64,000 bases of DNA. It comes from Bufo bufo. Its lineage: Eukaryota; Chordata; Amphibia; Anura; Bufonidae. The stretch lies in NCBI RefSeq assembly GCF_905171765.1, contig NC_053392.1:402119399-402183398 (forward strand). The letters run 5' to 3'. The position numbers and the translations under genes were made by a program. This document shows positions 33,237 to 45,469 of this stretch, piece by piece (position 1 is the stretch's first letter; each line of letters begins with the position of its first letter). The notes below the pieces were generated by a model. It did no database searches, was not told where the DNA came from, and saw only the letters and a list, made by a program, of their open reading frames with translations.

Positions 33237-34322
33237 ATGGTCAAAATCGGGGGCCAGAAGCCCACAGAACAGCTGGGAAACTATCGCTCCCAGAACCAAG
33301 CCGGTGAAATGGAAAAATTGATTAAAAAAGCAGCCGCTGCGGCAGTGAACCGCGAATCCAAGATGGCGCCCGGCACACCATGCTCAGGACATAAACTGCC
33401 AGCAGCTATCGGCGGTGAAAAGGTAGGGGATGATCCCAGTGATGCGGACTGCCTGCCCATATCTAGAGCTTTCCTGAAGGAGGCTTTAGCAGAGGCCCTG
33501 GGTCCCCTTAGTCTGGATATCTCCTCTATAAAAGAGGATGTTAAGCACATAGGCCGGAGGGTGGAGGTTTTGGAGGAAACCCAGGCCGCAATCCTGCAAC
33601 ATCAGAGCGAGGTATCATCTAGCCTGTCGCTACCTCAGGCCCACATTAATTCCTTATACACAGCTATGGAGGACCAAAAAAATAGAGGCAGACGCAACAA
33701 TTTACGTTTCAGAGGGATTCCTGAAACTGTCTCCACCGTGGACATTCCTGAAACGGTAATTTAGATTTGCCTCAAACTTCTAGGCCCTGATTCTGCCCAT
33801 GAAGTCCTACTTGAACGTGCTCATAGAGCCCTGAGACCTAAACCAGAGGCGAATGAGCCCCCCAGGGACGTAATTTGCAAATTCTTACACTTCCCTGTAA
33901 AAGAAGCCATACTGGCAAGCGCCAGAACCTCCAACTCTGTGGATTGGGAGGAAAACAGTATTACTATTTACCAGGATTTGGCGCAATCAACCCTCAAAAA
34001 GCGTAAAGCCTTGAAGCCTCTCACGGATTGGCTACGACAGCGAAGAATTATATACAGGTGGACATTCCCTTTTGGTCTATCTTTTCTGCATGAGGGCCGT
34101 CGCATCCACATTTCCTCCTTTACAGATATGGATACAGCTTACGACATCCTCCAGCTTTCCCCACTACCCATTGAGAACTGGGACTTGGTCCAGAATTTGA
34201 GCTCCTTACCTGAGCTTCCGATGGTGACCCCTTGGGAGCCTCCACGCACCCCAAAGCCCCAAAGAAGCAGAAGAGGAAATTCCTTCTCCACCCCTAAACA
34301 TCTATCCTTGGTGGATAAGTAG
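33237..34322 (+). pseudogene. LINE ORF1 (L1 ORF1p-like)
   Basis: Starts with Met at 33237. It has a basic N-terminus, a coiled coil at about residues 95-150 (ISSIKEDVKHIGRRVEVLEE), the RRM entry motif RGRRNNLRFRGIPE, and a C-terminal domain (FPFGLSFLHEGRRIHISSF). A TAG at 33762-33764 truncates it after 175 residues; homology continues (LLGPDSAHEVLLERAHRALR) to 34322. The family protein binds LINE RNA as a trimer. Confidence 0.85.
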
Positions 34323-37300
34323 TATGCTCAGCTTTCTTCCCCCTAGGTTTGGGGGTCAAAGAAAACCCAACATACGGGACTTAATTAGTCTAAGTTACTA
34401 TTGTGTTGCTTTCTGAGTGGCTAAATCCTATATACTAGGTGGAGAGCCTAGCATGTATTTTCTCGCTCTTTTTACCCATGCTTTTCTCTTCACCCAGTAT
34501 TAGACGTTGATACAGTAGGGATTTCTCACCTGAGTTTTCCCATCTGACTTAGGGATAGGCTAGCCATGTTGCACATTAATAACTCACGTGACGCTCATAT
34601 TACCTCCCGTACAATGTTATGCCCTTATATACCTTGAGTGTTATATATGTACTGTTCTTACTCGCTCACTCATATCTTTTAGGACTCTGCATTATCCTCT
34701 CTACCAGTGGAATTAGATGAGATTTTCCCTCATCATCTGCATCTTACCTGGTTTGTGATGGGCAAGATCAGGAGAGTTATTCTTATCATTCTGCTGACCC
34801 CCCGGTTATTCCATTACTAATACATGAATCATTTTATTCCAGTAAAAATGTCATTGTAGAGGGAAATGCTTCTGGGTATTATACCCTTTCCCCCCTACAA
34901 GATGCCTAAACAGTTAGGCGCAATTAGTATACTCCATCATGTTTGGATGATACTCCCTCATCCTTTGTTTTTATTTACTGTTTTATTTGGTGTTTTATAT
35001 TGTTTTTATTTTAACAGGTACTCTGTTTCTATTTCAATACTCCCCCGAACGGGTATTCGGGTGTCCTCATATACTCAGAACACGTTGGTTGGGACCTCTC
35101 CGGGTGACTGGAGACTTTTCAACTTCCCTCGTGGCTGCACTCCCTCCTCCACTTTGTCGCGGGTTGGTCAACTTTCCTTTGCTATATCACTTAGATTTTC
35201 TCCATTTTTCCTTTTCCTTGAAAAACTATGGCAGATTTTAAGTTAGCTTCATACAATGTAAAGGGACTGAGATCCCCCTCTAAGAGATGTCAGATTTTTT
35301 CTCTCCTACATAGAGAGAGATGTTCAGTAGTCTTTTTGCAGGAGACCCATTTCAAACATGGGAATTATCCCAACCTTTCCCATTCCAGATTTCCTGCCTA
35401 GTATCATTGTGGTGCCGGGGGTGCGGCCTTGAGGGGAGTCAGAATTGGCTTTGTTAGGGGACTCCCTTTTCAATATAAATCCCATGTTCAGGACCCGGAT
35501 GGTCGATACCTAATCCTAAAAGGCCAAGTGGGACAATCCATGTTTACTTTTGCGAACATATACGCCCCAAATGTAGATCAATCCAATTGGCTCACCCCAG
35601 TCTTTTCTCTGATAGAAAAACATCGAGAAGGCTTTTTGATTGTGGCAGGTGACTTCAATATAGCCTTGAACCCTTCAATTGATACCTCCTCCAAAAAATC
35701 CCCAGCCTCAGGGAAAACTACATACAAATATGCATAACCTGGGAGTTTTGGATGTTTGGCGCTGATACAATCCTGACGCAATTGATTACTCCTTTTATTC
35801 CCCAGCTAATAATTCATATAGCAGAATTGATTACATCCTAGTTCCAAAAGATAAACTGCAATTCTGTTCATTCCCAAAAATTGGTAATATTACCCTATCT
35901 GACCATGCCCTGTTATTTTGTGAAATAAGCCCAAACCAAAAAACCAATAAGCTGCCCAACTGGAGATTTAATGAATCTCTATTAAATAATAGCAAACATA
36001 TTACCCTCATATCCTCTTATCTTGAGGAATATTTCCTAACAAATAATACCCCTGAGATATCCCCCCAAGTCCAGAGGTTGACTGATTGGTCTCTGCTCCT
36101 TCTTGAAGAGGGAATCAGAGAAAAAACTCTGCAACCTATTATCAAAAATACACATAGCTGAAAAAGCGCATAGGAAATCCCAGACAGCCCAACAATTAGT
36201 GGAACTTTCTCTCCTCATGGCTCAAATAAAAAACCTCTTAAATGAGCGTTCAGCCAAATTTTTCTTATCAGCTCAACAGAAAATTTTTGCCCATGGCAAC
36301 AAAGCCTCTAAGTATGTGATGAATCGGATTAAACAGAGAAGGAACTCCCGCTACGTTCAATCCCTTAGATCTTTGCAGGGTACCCAACTATTTAAGGCTG
36401 AGGAGATAGCTGAGCAGTTTAGGCTTTTTTATAAATCCCTTTATAATCTCCCAGTCCCTGACCCCCCTAATCCTTCTCTATGCAGAGAATCCAACATCAA
36501 TTCCTTTCTTGACACTCTAGACCTCCCAGTCTTAACTGTATCACAACGGGAGTCCCTTGCTGAACCTTTCACTAATTCTGAACTAATTATGGCCATTAAA
36601 TCTACCCCTAGGGGTAAATGCCCTGGACCAGATGGTCTCCCTATATCTTACTTCTCGACCTTCAAAACCATCTTGTTACCTCATCTGCTCCCTGTATGTA
36701 ATCTTGCAATGTCCAATCTCCCTCTTTCCCCTGATATGACTAAGGTCACTATAACAATAATACCCAAAGACGGCAAAGATCCTACATTATGTTAGGAATA
36801 ATCGCCCAATTTCCTTACTTAATGTAGACCTTAAACTCATAGCCAAGATGCTAGCCACTAGGTTGCAGAGCTTCCTACCTACATTAATCCACCCGGACCA
36901 AGTAGGATTTGTGAAAGGAAGGGAGGGGAAAGATAATACCACCAAAGTATTAGATGCCCTGTACTATGCCACGAAAAAACACACCCCCTTGGTCCTGATT
37001 GGCACAGACGCCGAGAAAACATTTGACAGAGTGGACTGGACGTACATCAGGTTGACCCTGTCAAAATTCCAAGTACCTGATCAATATATCAATGCAGTGT
37101 TTGCTATGTACACCTGCTCCTCGGCGTCCGTGTCAGTTAATGGAGTACTCTCCTCCAGTTTCTCTATTAAAAATGGGACGAGGCAGGGATGCCCCCTCTC
37201 ACCTCTATTGTTTGTCCTGGTGATTGAATCCCTCCTGCAAGCATTTAGACAAAATGGAGAAATTGAGGGTCTGAAAGTTGGGACGCAAGAATTTAAGCTA

Positions 37301-37962
37301 GCTGCATTTGCGGACGACTTGTTAATTATCACTACCAACCCTCATAAATCTATACCAAAGATATTAACAACACTTAATCTTTTCGGCTCCCTTTCTAATT
37401 TCAAGATTAGCCCCTCTAAGTCCCAAGTTCTTCATATAGGCCTCTCCCCTGCTAAACTTTCCTCTCTTCAAACAAATTCCCCATTTAACCGCCTCCGGAC
37501 CACCTAACGCAGGATCGCGTTCCGGAGGCGGCAGCTGCAGGCAGAGTCACGCATATGCGCGTCATCTCGCGAGACGCGAGATTTCCTGTGAACGCGCGCA
37601 CACAGGCGCGCGCGTTCACAGGATCGGAAGGTAAGCGAGTGGATCTCCAGCCTGCCAGCGGCAATCGTTCGCTGGCAGGCTGTAGATGCGATTTTTTTTA
37701 ACCCCTAACAGATATATTAGACGCGGTTTTGATAACAGCATCTAATATACCTGGTACCTGGTACCTGGTCCTCTGGTGGTCCCTTTTGCTTGGATCGACC
37801 ACCAGAAAACACAGGCAGCTCAGTAATAAGTAGCACCAAACACCACTACACTACACCCCCCCTGTCACTTATTAACCACTTATTAACCCCTGATCACCCC
37901 ATATAGACTCCCTGATCACCCCCCTGTCATTGATCACCCCCCTGTCATAATCACCCCCTTGT

Positions 37963-39070
37963 AAGGCTTCATTCAGACGTCCGTATGTTTTTTATGGATC
38001 CACGGATACATGGATCGGATCCGCAAAACACATACGGACATCTGAATGGAGCCTTACAGGGGGTGATCAATGACAAGGGGGTGATCACCCCATATAGACT
38101 CCCTGATCACCCCCCTGTGATTGATCACCCCCCTGTAAGGCTCCATTCAGACATCCGTATGTTTTTTACAGATCCACAGATACATGGATCGGATGCGCAA
38201 AACACATACGGACATCTGAATGGAGCCTTACAGGGGGGTGATCAATGACAGGGGGGTGATCACCCCATATAGACTCCCTGATCACCCCCCTGTGATTGAT
38301 CACCCCCCTGTAAGGCTCCATTCAGACGTCCGTATGTTTTTTACAGATCCACAGATACATGGATCGGATGCGCAAAACACATACGGACATCTGAATGGAG
38401 CCTTACAGGGGGGTGATCAATGACAGGGGGGTGATCACCCCATATAGACTCCCTGATCACCACCCTGTCATTGATCACCCCCCTGTCATTGATCATCCCC
38501 CTGTAAGGCTCCATTCAGACGTCCGTATGTTTTTTACAGATCCACGGATACATGGATCGGTTCCGCAAAACACATACAGACGTCTGAATGGAGCCTTACA
38601 GGGGGGTGATCAATGACAGGGGGGTGATCACCCCATATAGACTCCCTGATCACCCCCCTATCATTGATCACCCACCTGTCATTGATCACCCCCCTGTAAG
38701 GCTCCATTCAGACGTCCGTATGTTTTTTACAGATCCACGGATGCATGGATCGGATTCGCAAAACACATACGGATGTCTGAATGGAGCCTTACAGGGGGGT
38801 GATCAATGACAGGGGGGTGATCACCCCATATAGACTCCCTTATCACCCGCCTGTCATTGATCACCCCCCTGTAAGGCTCCATTCAGATGTCCGTATGTGT
38901 TTTGCGGATCCATGGATCCGCAAAACACGGACACCGCGGATCTGCAAAACACATACGGACGTCTGAATGGAGCCTTACAGGGGGTGATCAATGACAGGGG
39001 GGTGATAACCCCATATACACTCCCTGATCACCCCCCTGTCATTGATCACCCCCCTGTAAAGCTCCATTCA
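37963..39070. repeat. Tandem array of hairpin units (175/193 bp, about 6 copies)
   Basis: Each unit holds GGCTCCATTCAGACGTCCGT and its complement ACGGACATCTGAATGGAGCC, separated by about 60 bp containing GATCCACGGATACATGGATC, then a GGGGGTGATCA/TGATCACCCCC spacer. Successive units are 175 or 193 bp apart, the difference being one extra 18-bp TCATTGATCACCC-type step. Serial open frames across the array are repeat artefacts. Confidence 0.95.
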
Positions 39071-39071
39071 G

Positions 39072-41650
39072 ACATTTTTTTGGCCCAAGTTAGCGGAAAT
39101 TGTTTTTTTTTTTTTCTTACAAAGTCTCATATTCCACTAACTTGTTTCAAAAAATAAAATCTCACATGAACTCACCATACCCCTCACGGAATCCAAATGC
39201 GTAAAAATTTTTAGACATTTATATTCCAGACTTCTTCTCACGCTTTAGGGCCCCTAAAATGCCAGGGCAGTATAAATACCCCACATGTGACCCCATTTCG
39301 GAAAGAAGACACCCCAAGGTATTCCGTGAGGGGCATATTGAGTCCATGAAAGATTGAATTTTTTGTCCCAAGTTAGCGGAAAGGGAGACTTTGTGATAAA
39401 AAACAAAAAAATATCAATTTCCGCTAACTTGTGCCAAAAAAAATACATTTCTATGAACTCGCCATGCCCCTCATTGAATACCTTGGGGTGTCTTCTTTCA
39501 AAAATGGGCTCACATGTGGGGTATTTATACTGCCCTGGCATTTTAGGGGCCCTAAAGCGTGAGAAGAAGTCTGGGATCCAAATGTCTAAAAATGCCCTCA
39601 TAAAAGGAATTTGGGCCCCTTTGCGCATCTAGGCTGCAAAAAAGTGTCAAACATGTGGTATCTCCGTACTCAGGAGAAGTTGGGCAATGTGTTTTGGGGT
39701 GTCATTTTACATATACCCATGCTGGGTGAGATAAATATTTTGGTCAAATGCCAACTTTGTATAACAAAATGGGAAAGTTGTCTTTTGCCGAGATATTTCT
39801 CTCACCCAGCATGGGTATATGTAAAAAGACACCCCAATACACATTTCCCAACTTATCCTGAGTACGGCGATACCAGATGTGTGACACTTTTTTGCAGCCT
39901 AGGTGGTCAAAGGGGCCCACATTCCAAAGAGCACCTTTCGGATTTCACAGGGCATTTTTTACAGATTTTGATTTCAAACTGGTTCTCACGCATTAGGGCC
40001 CCTAAAATGCCAGGGCAGTATAACTACCCCACAAGTGACCCCATTTTGGAAAGACACCCCAAGGTATTCCGTGAGGGGCATGGCGAGTTCCTTTTTTTTT
40101 ATTTTTTGTCACAAGTTAGCGGAAAATGATGATTTTTTTTTGATTTTTTTTTCTTACAAAGTCTCATATTCCACTAACTTGTGACAAAAAATAAAAACTT
40201 CCATGAACTCACTATGCCCATCACGAAATACCTTGGGGTGTTTTCTTTACAAAATGGGGTCACTTGTGGGGTAGTTATACTGCCCTGGCATTTTAGGGGC
40301 ACTAATGTGTGGTAAGTAGTTTGAAATCAAAATGTGTAAAAAATGACCTGTGAAATCCTAAAGGTGCTCTTTGGAATGTGGGCCCCTTTGCCCACCAGGC
40401 TGCAAAAAAGTGTCACACATCTGGTATCGCCGTACTCAGGAGAAGTTGGGCAATGTGTTTTGGGGTGTCATTTTACATATACCCATGCTGGGTGAGATAA
40501 ATATCTCGGCAAAAGACAACTTTTCCCATTTTTTTTATACAAAGTTGGCATTTGACCAAGATATTTATCTCACCCAGCATGGGTATATGTAAAATGACAC
40601 CCCAAAACACATTGCCCAACTTCTCCTGAATACGGTGATACCAGATGTGTGACACTTTTTTGCAGCCTAGGTGGGCAAAGGGGACCACATTCCAAAGAGC
40701 ACCTTTAGGATTTCACAGGTCATTTTTTACACATTTTGATTTCAAAATACTTCCCACACATTAGGGCCCCTAAATTGCCAGGGCAGTATAACTACCCCGC
40801 AAGTGACCCCATTTTGGAAAGAAGACACCCCAAGGTATTCCGTGAGGGGCATGGCGAGTTCCTAGAATTTTTTCTCACCCATCACGAAATACCTTGGGGT
40901 GTCTTCTTTCCAAAATGGGGTCACTTGTGGGGTAGTTACACTGCCCTAGAATTCTAGGGGCCCTAATGTGTGGTAAGTAGTTTGAAATCAAAATGTGTAA
41001 AAAAATGACCTGTGAAATCCTAAAGGTGTTCTTTGGAATGTGAGCCCCTTTGCCCACCTAGGCTGCAAAAAAGTGTCACATATCTGGTATCATCGTACTC
41101 AGGAGAAGTTGGGCAATGTGTTTTGGGGTGTCATTTTACATTTACCCATGTATACCCATGCTGGGTGAGAGAAATATCTCGGTCAAATGCCAACTTTGTA
41201 TAAAAAATGGGAAAAGTTGTCTTTTGCCGAGATATTTATCTCACCCAGCATGGGTATATGTAAAATGACACCCCAAAACACATTGCCCTACTTCTCCTGA
41301 GTACGGCGATACCAGATGTGTGACACTTTTTTGCAGCCTAGGTGGGCAAAGGGGCCCACATTCCAAAGAGCACCTTTAGGATTTCACAGGTCATTTTTTA
41401 CACATTTTGATTTCAAACTACTTACCACACATTAGGGCCCCTAAATTGCCAGAGCAGTATAACTACCCCACAAGTGACCCCATTTTGGAAAGAAGACACC
41501 CCAAGGTATTTCGTGATTGGCATAGTGAGTTCATGGAAGTTTTTATTTTTTGTCACAAGTTAGTGGAATATGAGACTTTGTAAGGAAAAAAATATATATA
41601 TATAAAATCATCATTTTCCGCTAACTTGTGACAAAAAATAAAAAGTTCTA
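39072..41650. repeat. Alternating head-to-head inverted repeats, about 350-bp arms
   Basis: One arm type runs in alternating orientation, with symmetry centres of type X (AAGTTAGCGGAAA against TTTCCGCTAACTT) near 39100, 39405, 40145 and 41600, and of type Y (CCCATGCTGGGTGAGATAAA against its complement) near 39760, 40530 and 41200. Arms share ACCTTGGGGTGTCTTCTTTC, ACTGCCCTGGCATTTTAGGG and AAAAAGTGTCACACATCTGG. A shortened X-type turn lies near 40870. Confidence 0.9.
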
Positions 41651-44077
41651 TGAACTCACTATGCCCATCAACGAATACCTTAGGGTGTCTAATTTCTGAA
41701 ATGGGGTCATTTTTGGGGTGTTTGTACTGTCTGGCCATTGTAGAACCTCAGGAAACATGACAGGTGCTCAGAAAGTCAGAGCTGCTTCAAAAAGCGGAAA
41801 TTCACATTTTTGTTCCATAGTTCTTAAACGCTATAACTTTTACCCAAACCATTTTTTCTTACCCAAACATTTTTTTTTTTTATCAAAGACATGTAGAACA
41901 ATAAATTTAGAGAAAAATGTATATATGGATGTCGTTTTTAAAAAATATTTACAACTGAAAGTGAAAAATGTCATTTTTTTGCAAAAATTTAGTTAAATTT
42001 TGATTAATAACAAAAAAAGTAAAAATGTCAGCAGCAATGAAATACCACCAAATGAAAGCTCTATTAGTGAGAAGAAAAGGAGGTAAAATTAATTTGGGTG
42101 GTAAGTTGCATGACCGAGCAATAAACGGTGAAAGTAGTGTAGTGCAGAAGTGTAAAAAGTGGCCTGGTCATTAAGGGTGTTTAAGCTAGGGGGGCTGAGG
42201 TGGTTAATTGGCAAACTCAACAATTGACTTATTTGGGGGTAAAATTATCCCTTCATCTCCCCGACCTATTTCGACTTAATTACAAACCCCTCCTAGCATC
42301 CATGCAGGCCCAGATGGATAATCTGGATTCGCAATATCTCTGGTGGTTCGGCAGGAAAAATTTATTTATGTCCCCGATTATGCCGAAACTCACATATCTG
42401 ATGCAGGTTCTCCCTATTGAAATACCTAAGCCTTTTTTTGCCTCTCTGAATAAAACTATTTGCAAGTTTATTTGGCAAGGCAAAAGCCCCCGTATCTCCT
42501 TTGATACTTTGACCAAACCTAGATCCAAAGGGGGTATTGGCCTCCCAGATCCTGAAGCCTACATGGATGCTATACAACTTTCCAGGGCCTTAGACTTGAT
42601 CAGAGAACCGTCTGGCTCAAGTTAGAGAATGCCTTACTCCCCTCCTCCACTCGGACTCTTTTGCTGACAAATAAACAGCTTTTTCCACATAGCTCAACAC
42701 CCAACCCTCTCACTCGCAACACCCTAAAGGTTTGGAGTAGGTTCACTTCCAGCTCTGAAGGTCCTACACTCCCTTCCCCCCTTTTACTCATAAAAGATAT
42801 TATTGATTTGGCGCCCAAAGAACTGAAGGAGAGCTGCCCAACTGCCATAAGAACTTCAGAGATTTCCGCCTCGCAGCTACTTGATCATGAGGGCTGTGTT
42901 CTCTCTGACCCTGAAATTAACAAGTTATTTGATTCTCAGATCCACAACCCCACCCTACTGCATTTCCTCAGGACAGAAGCACTTCTCTGGGCAAAAAACG
43001 CCTCCCAAACAAGGGAATCAAACTGGTTTGAGGAAATGCTAAGTAGTAAGATATACCCATCCAAAACTATTTCTAAAATATACAGACACCTAAAGTCACC
43101 TTCTTCCCTTCCTAAACCTGCTATTGTGGGCCTTTGGGAAAGGGATTTACAGCGAAATCTGTCATCCCAGGAGATTACTAAACTCTTAATCTCCCCCCAC
43201 AAAATATCCAGGTGTATACGCATCCAAGAGAACAGCTACAAAATTCTTACGAGATGGTACAAGACCCCAGATAAAACATGCTTATATAGCTCAACTGCCT
43301 CTGACATTTGCTGGAGGTGTCACGTCTCCAAAGGTACTTTTATGCACATCTGGTGGTCTTGTGACCTAATTAATCCTTGGTGGCATAGGATCATTCAACT
43401 GTGCAATCAGATATGTCAAACATCCCTCCCATGCACGCCTGAGCTGGTCCTGATATCCCTGGGGATGAGTAATATAGGTATACATAAATCATCTCTTTTT
43501 ACGCTCATGCTGGCAGCTGCCAGACTACTCCTACCTACACATTGGCTGTCTTCTGATATTCCCTGTATTGATCATTGGATTAATAAAGTAGATCAGATTT
43601 ATAGAATGGAGGAAATCTCACATTGGGAATCACATTCTAGATCCTCCTTCCTAGGGGTTTGGTCGCCATGGAAAGAGTATAGAAAATTTGTATAACAAGC
43701 TTTTTCAGTGGGTAATTATTCTGAAGTTGACCGTCTGTTCATTTACTGCTATATGGATCCTTATGCCCTGCTAGGCCCCTTCCGTACAATACAGGAAACA
43801 TAATCTAGGAGCCCTAACATCTTGTTTACCCTGAACTGTTCTGACTGTACTGATAGTACTTATGTCTGATAACAACTGATACCTGTTAGAGTTGGGCTTA
43901 AACGCCTGTAAGTTACTTGAACTTGTGATAATTTTCTCGATTGTAAATGCTGCCTTCTTTTATGTCACTTATACTGTTTTAAAATTTTGACTTAAAGCAT
44001 GTACTTTGATATGAAAAACAGAAAACAATAAAAATTGTCAATAAAAAAAAATATATACTTTTCATCAGATTGCAACT

Positions 44078-44115
44078 TATAGAGAATAATGGAAATTGCT
44101 CCATTATTCTCTATA
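44078..44115. repeat. Perfect 16-bp-stem hairpin
   Basis: TATAGAGAATAATGGA and its exact complement flank a 6-base loop. It lies in the AT-rich repeat that the LINE interrupted. Role unknown. Confidence 0.8.
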
Positions 44116-44322
44116 GAAATCACTATATCACAGTTTAGTACTGCCACTTAGTGGCCTGAACTGGGATATGCTAACAATTAGCCTGGAAGCCTAGTACAGG
44201 CTGCGGCTCATTTCAAGAACCGGGTGCTTTCCCTGATCTCCGCTGGGGGAAGGCGCATCTGAGCAGGAAGCGCACTTCCGTTTTTTTAACACTCTCAGAT
44301 GTCATGGTGACATTTGACAATT

Positions 44323-45174
44323 AAAAATGTGGAGGATTGAGTCAGCACAACCTGTATATAGGTGCACATCACTATGGCAAAATACATATACAAACGGAAA
44401 ATACAAATGTGATAGCACTCTACATCCAGCATTCTGCCCTGCCTCCATGCTGGATGAGGCATTGGTGTACATTTTGGTCAAAGCATAATAAGCCACTCAC
44501 CACGTCAAGGTTGCCTCTGTTGAGTGGTCCCTAACACTAGTTCCTACCTGTTTATGGGCTATGACAGCCACACAAAGTCCAGGGAATGCAGGTCAGCATG
44601 CAAGCCAAGCACACTCTGCTTTTAACCCCGTCCGGTGCCATTACAGCTTTCATCGGATCCAGGGATGCAAGTACCAACATGCATGCTGAGCCCACCATAT
44701 ACTTCTCCTGGAGCCAAATGGCTACTGGTAGGTTCTATATAAGCAGACTCAGTTTTATACTGACTTTAAAACCAGCCTCCAGGACAGATTGACTGGTCAG
44801 GTGTGCATGACTCAAAGGAGATCGCCACGCCTCCAATATATAATACAAAGAAAAAATGTGGGGGGTTGAGTCAGCACAACCCGTATGTAGGTGCATATCA
44901 CTATAGCGAAATACATATACAAACGGAAAATACAAATGTGATAGCACTCTACATCCAGCATTCTGCCCTGCCTCCATGCTGGATGAGGCATTGGTGTACA
45001 TTTTGGCCAAAACGTAATAAGCCACTCACCACGTCAAGGTCGCCTCTGTTGAGTGGTCCCTAACACTAGTTCCTACCTGTTTATGGGCCATGACACTCTA
45101 CATCCAGCATTCTGCCCTGCCTCCATGCTGTATGAGGCAGGGCAGACATGGGGCTGCCTCCATGCTGGATGAGG
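44323..45174. mobile_element. Retroposon of unknown class with 12-bp target duplication
   Basis: Flanked by CATTTGACAATT at 44311-44322 and 45175-45186. The 852-bp insert contains two direct copies of a roughly 235-bp block (starting near 44327 and 44863: TTGAGTCAGCACAACC, ACATATACAAACGGAAAATA, CACTCTACATCCAGCATTCT) about 535 bp apart, plus a third partial copy at 45093. Variable-length duplications and tandem partial copies are known for Penelope-like elements, but no coding or ribozyme motif was found. No gene is present. Confidence 0.6.
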
Positions 45175-45186
45175 CATTTGACAATT

Positions 45187-45469
45187 GCCACAAGGGTGCC
45201 CACTGAGATTTATCGCTCAAGGTCCCACATGAACCTGGAGCCGGCCCTGAACTGTTGTCTTTTATTCTTGATAAAACAGTAAGGCAGTAAACGGCAGTGA
45301 CCGGCTTGCTTCAGCCAGCCTTAAAGAAACAAAAAGTCCTATAGAATCACACAGGTATGGTATTGAACAGTACCGTAACCCCACGGGGTGTATGCTGACC
45401 TCGCTTTGTCCTCAGTCTTTCAGGCAGTGCAACTCCAGCTTAGACTCTGATCCCACACAGCACTCCACA
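45187..45469. other. hAT-like terminus and unclassified sequence
   Basis: 45187-45253 ends CTGGAGCCGGCCCTG, i.e. CAGGGCCGGCTCCAG on the other strand, a common hAT terminus. Its partner is not identified. 45254-45469 has an LTR-like look (TCTTTTATTCTTGATAAAAC) but no boundaries I can support. Confidence 0.4.

Larger units (their letters stand above)
37489..42203. mobile_element. piggyBac-like non-autonomous element, 4.7 kb
   Basis: Flanked by TTAA (37485-37488 and 42204-42207). The ends CCGCCTCCGGACC and (other strand) CCACCTCAGCCCC are imperfect inverted repeats starting CC, as in piggyBac. It encodes nothing. The interior is a GC-rich left part, an array of hairpin units (37963-39070), alternating inverted repeats (39072-41650) and an AT-rich right tail. 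It sits in LINE ORF2 and is therefore younger than the LINE. Confidence 0.85.
35228..43695 (+). pseudogene. LINE ORF2: endonuclease and reverse transcriptase, split by a transposon
   Basis: Starts MADFKLASYNVKGLRSP. The AP-endonuclease has QETHFK, IYAPN, AGDFN and SDHALL motifs. The reverse transcriptase has GKCPGPDGLP, RPISLLNVD, GTRQGCPLSPLLF and AAFADDLLII with intact F-A-D-D. A cysteine/histidine-rich C-terminus (CWRCHVSKGTFMHIWWSC) follows. Breaks include stops near 35398 and 35763, a shift at about 35710, further shifts at about 36100, 36795 and 42625, and the 4.7-kb insert at 37489-42203. Removing the insert and one TTAA restores the frame exactly at that point. Confidence 0.9.
33135..44055 (+). 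mobile_element. Full-length L1/Tx1-like LINE, decayed
   Basis: Flanked by the 10-bp duplication TACTTTTCAT (33125-33134 and 44056-44065). It has a GC-rich 5' start, ORF1, a roughly 900-bp spacer, ORF2 and a 3' end rich in AATAAA-type A tracts. Without the inserted piggyBac-like element it is about 6.2 kb, a usual full-length size for the clade. Both ORFs carry stops and shifts, so it cannot move on its own. Confidence 0.9.

Noticed and set aside
37985..39157. Five to six consecutive open frames with repeated MEPYRGVINDRGVITPYR-type protein
   Set aside because: They follow exactly the 175/193-bp hairpin repeat and exist because the unit lacks stops in that frame; no homology to a protein family.
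44420..44490. Possible hammerhead motif CTGGATGAGGC...CAAAGC in the 12-bp-duplication retroposon
   Set aside because: The core has an extra G (CTGGATGA) and there is no GAAA box in register.
45254..45469. LTR of another retrovirus-like element
   Set aside because: Composition is LTR-like, but no TG...CA ends, target duplication or partner copy was found.
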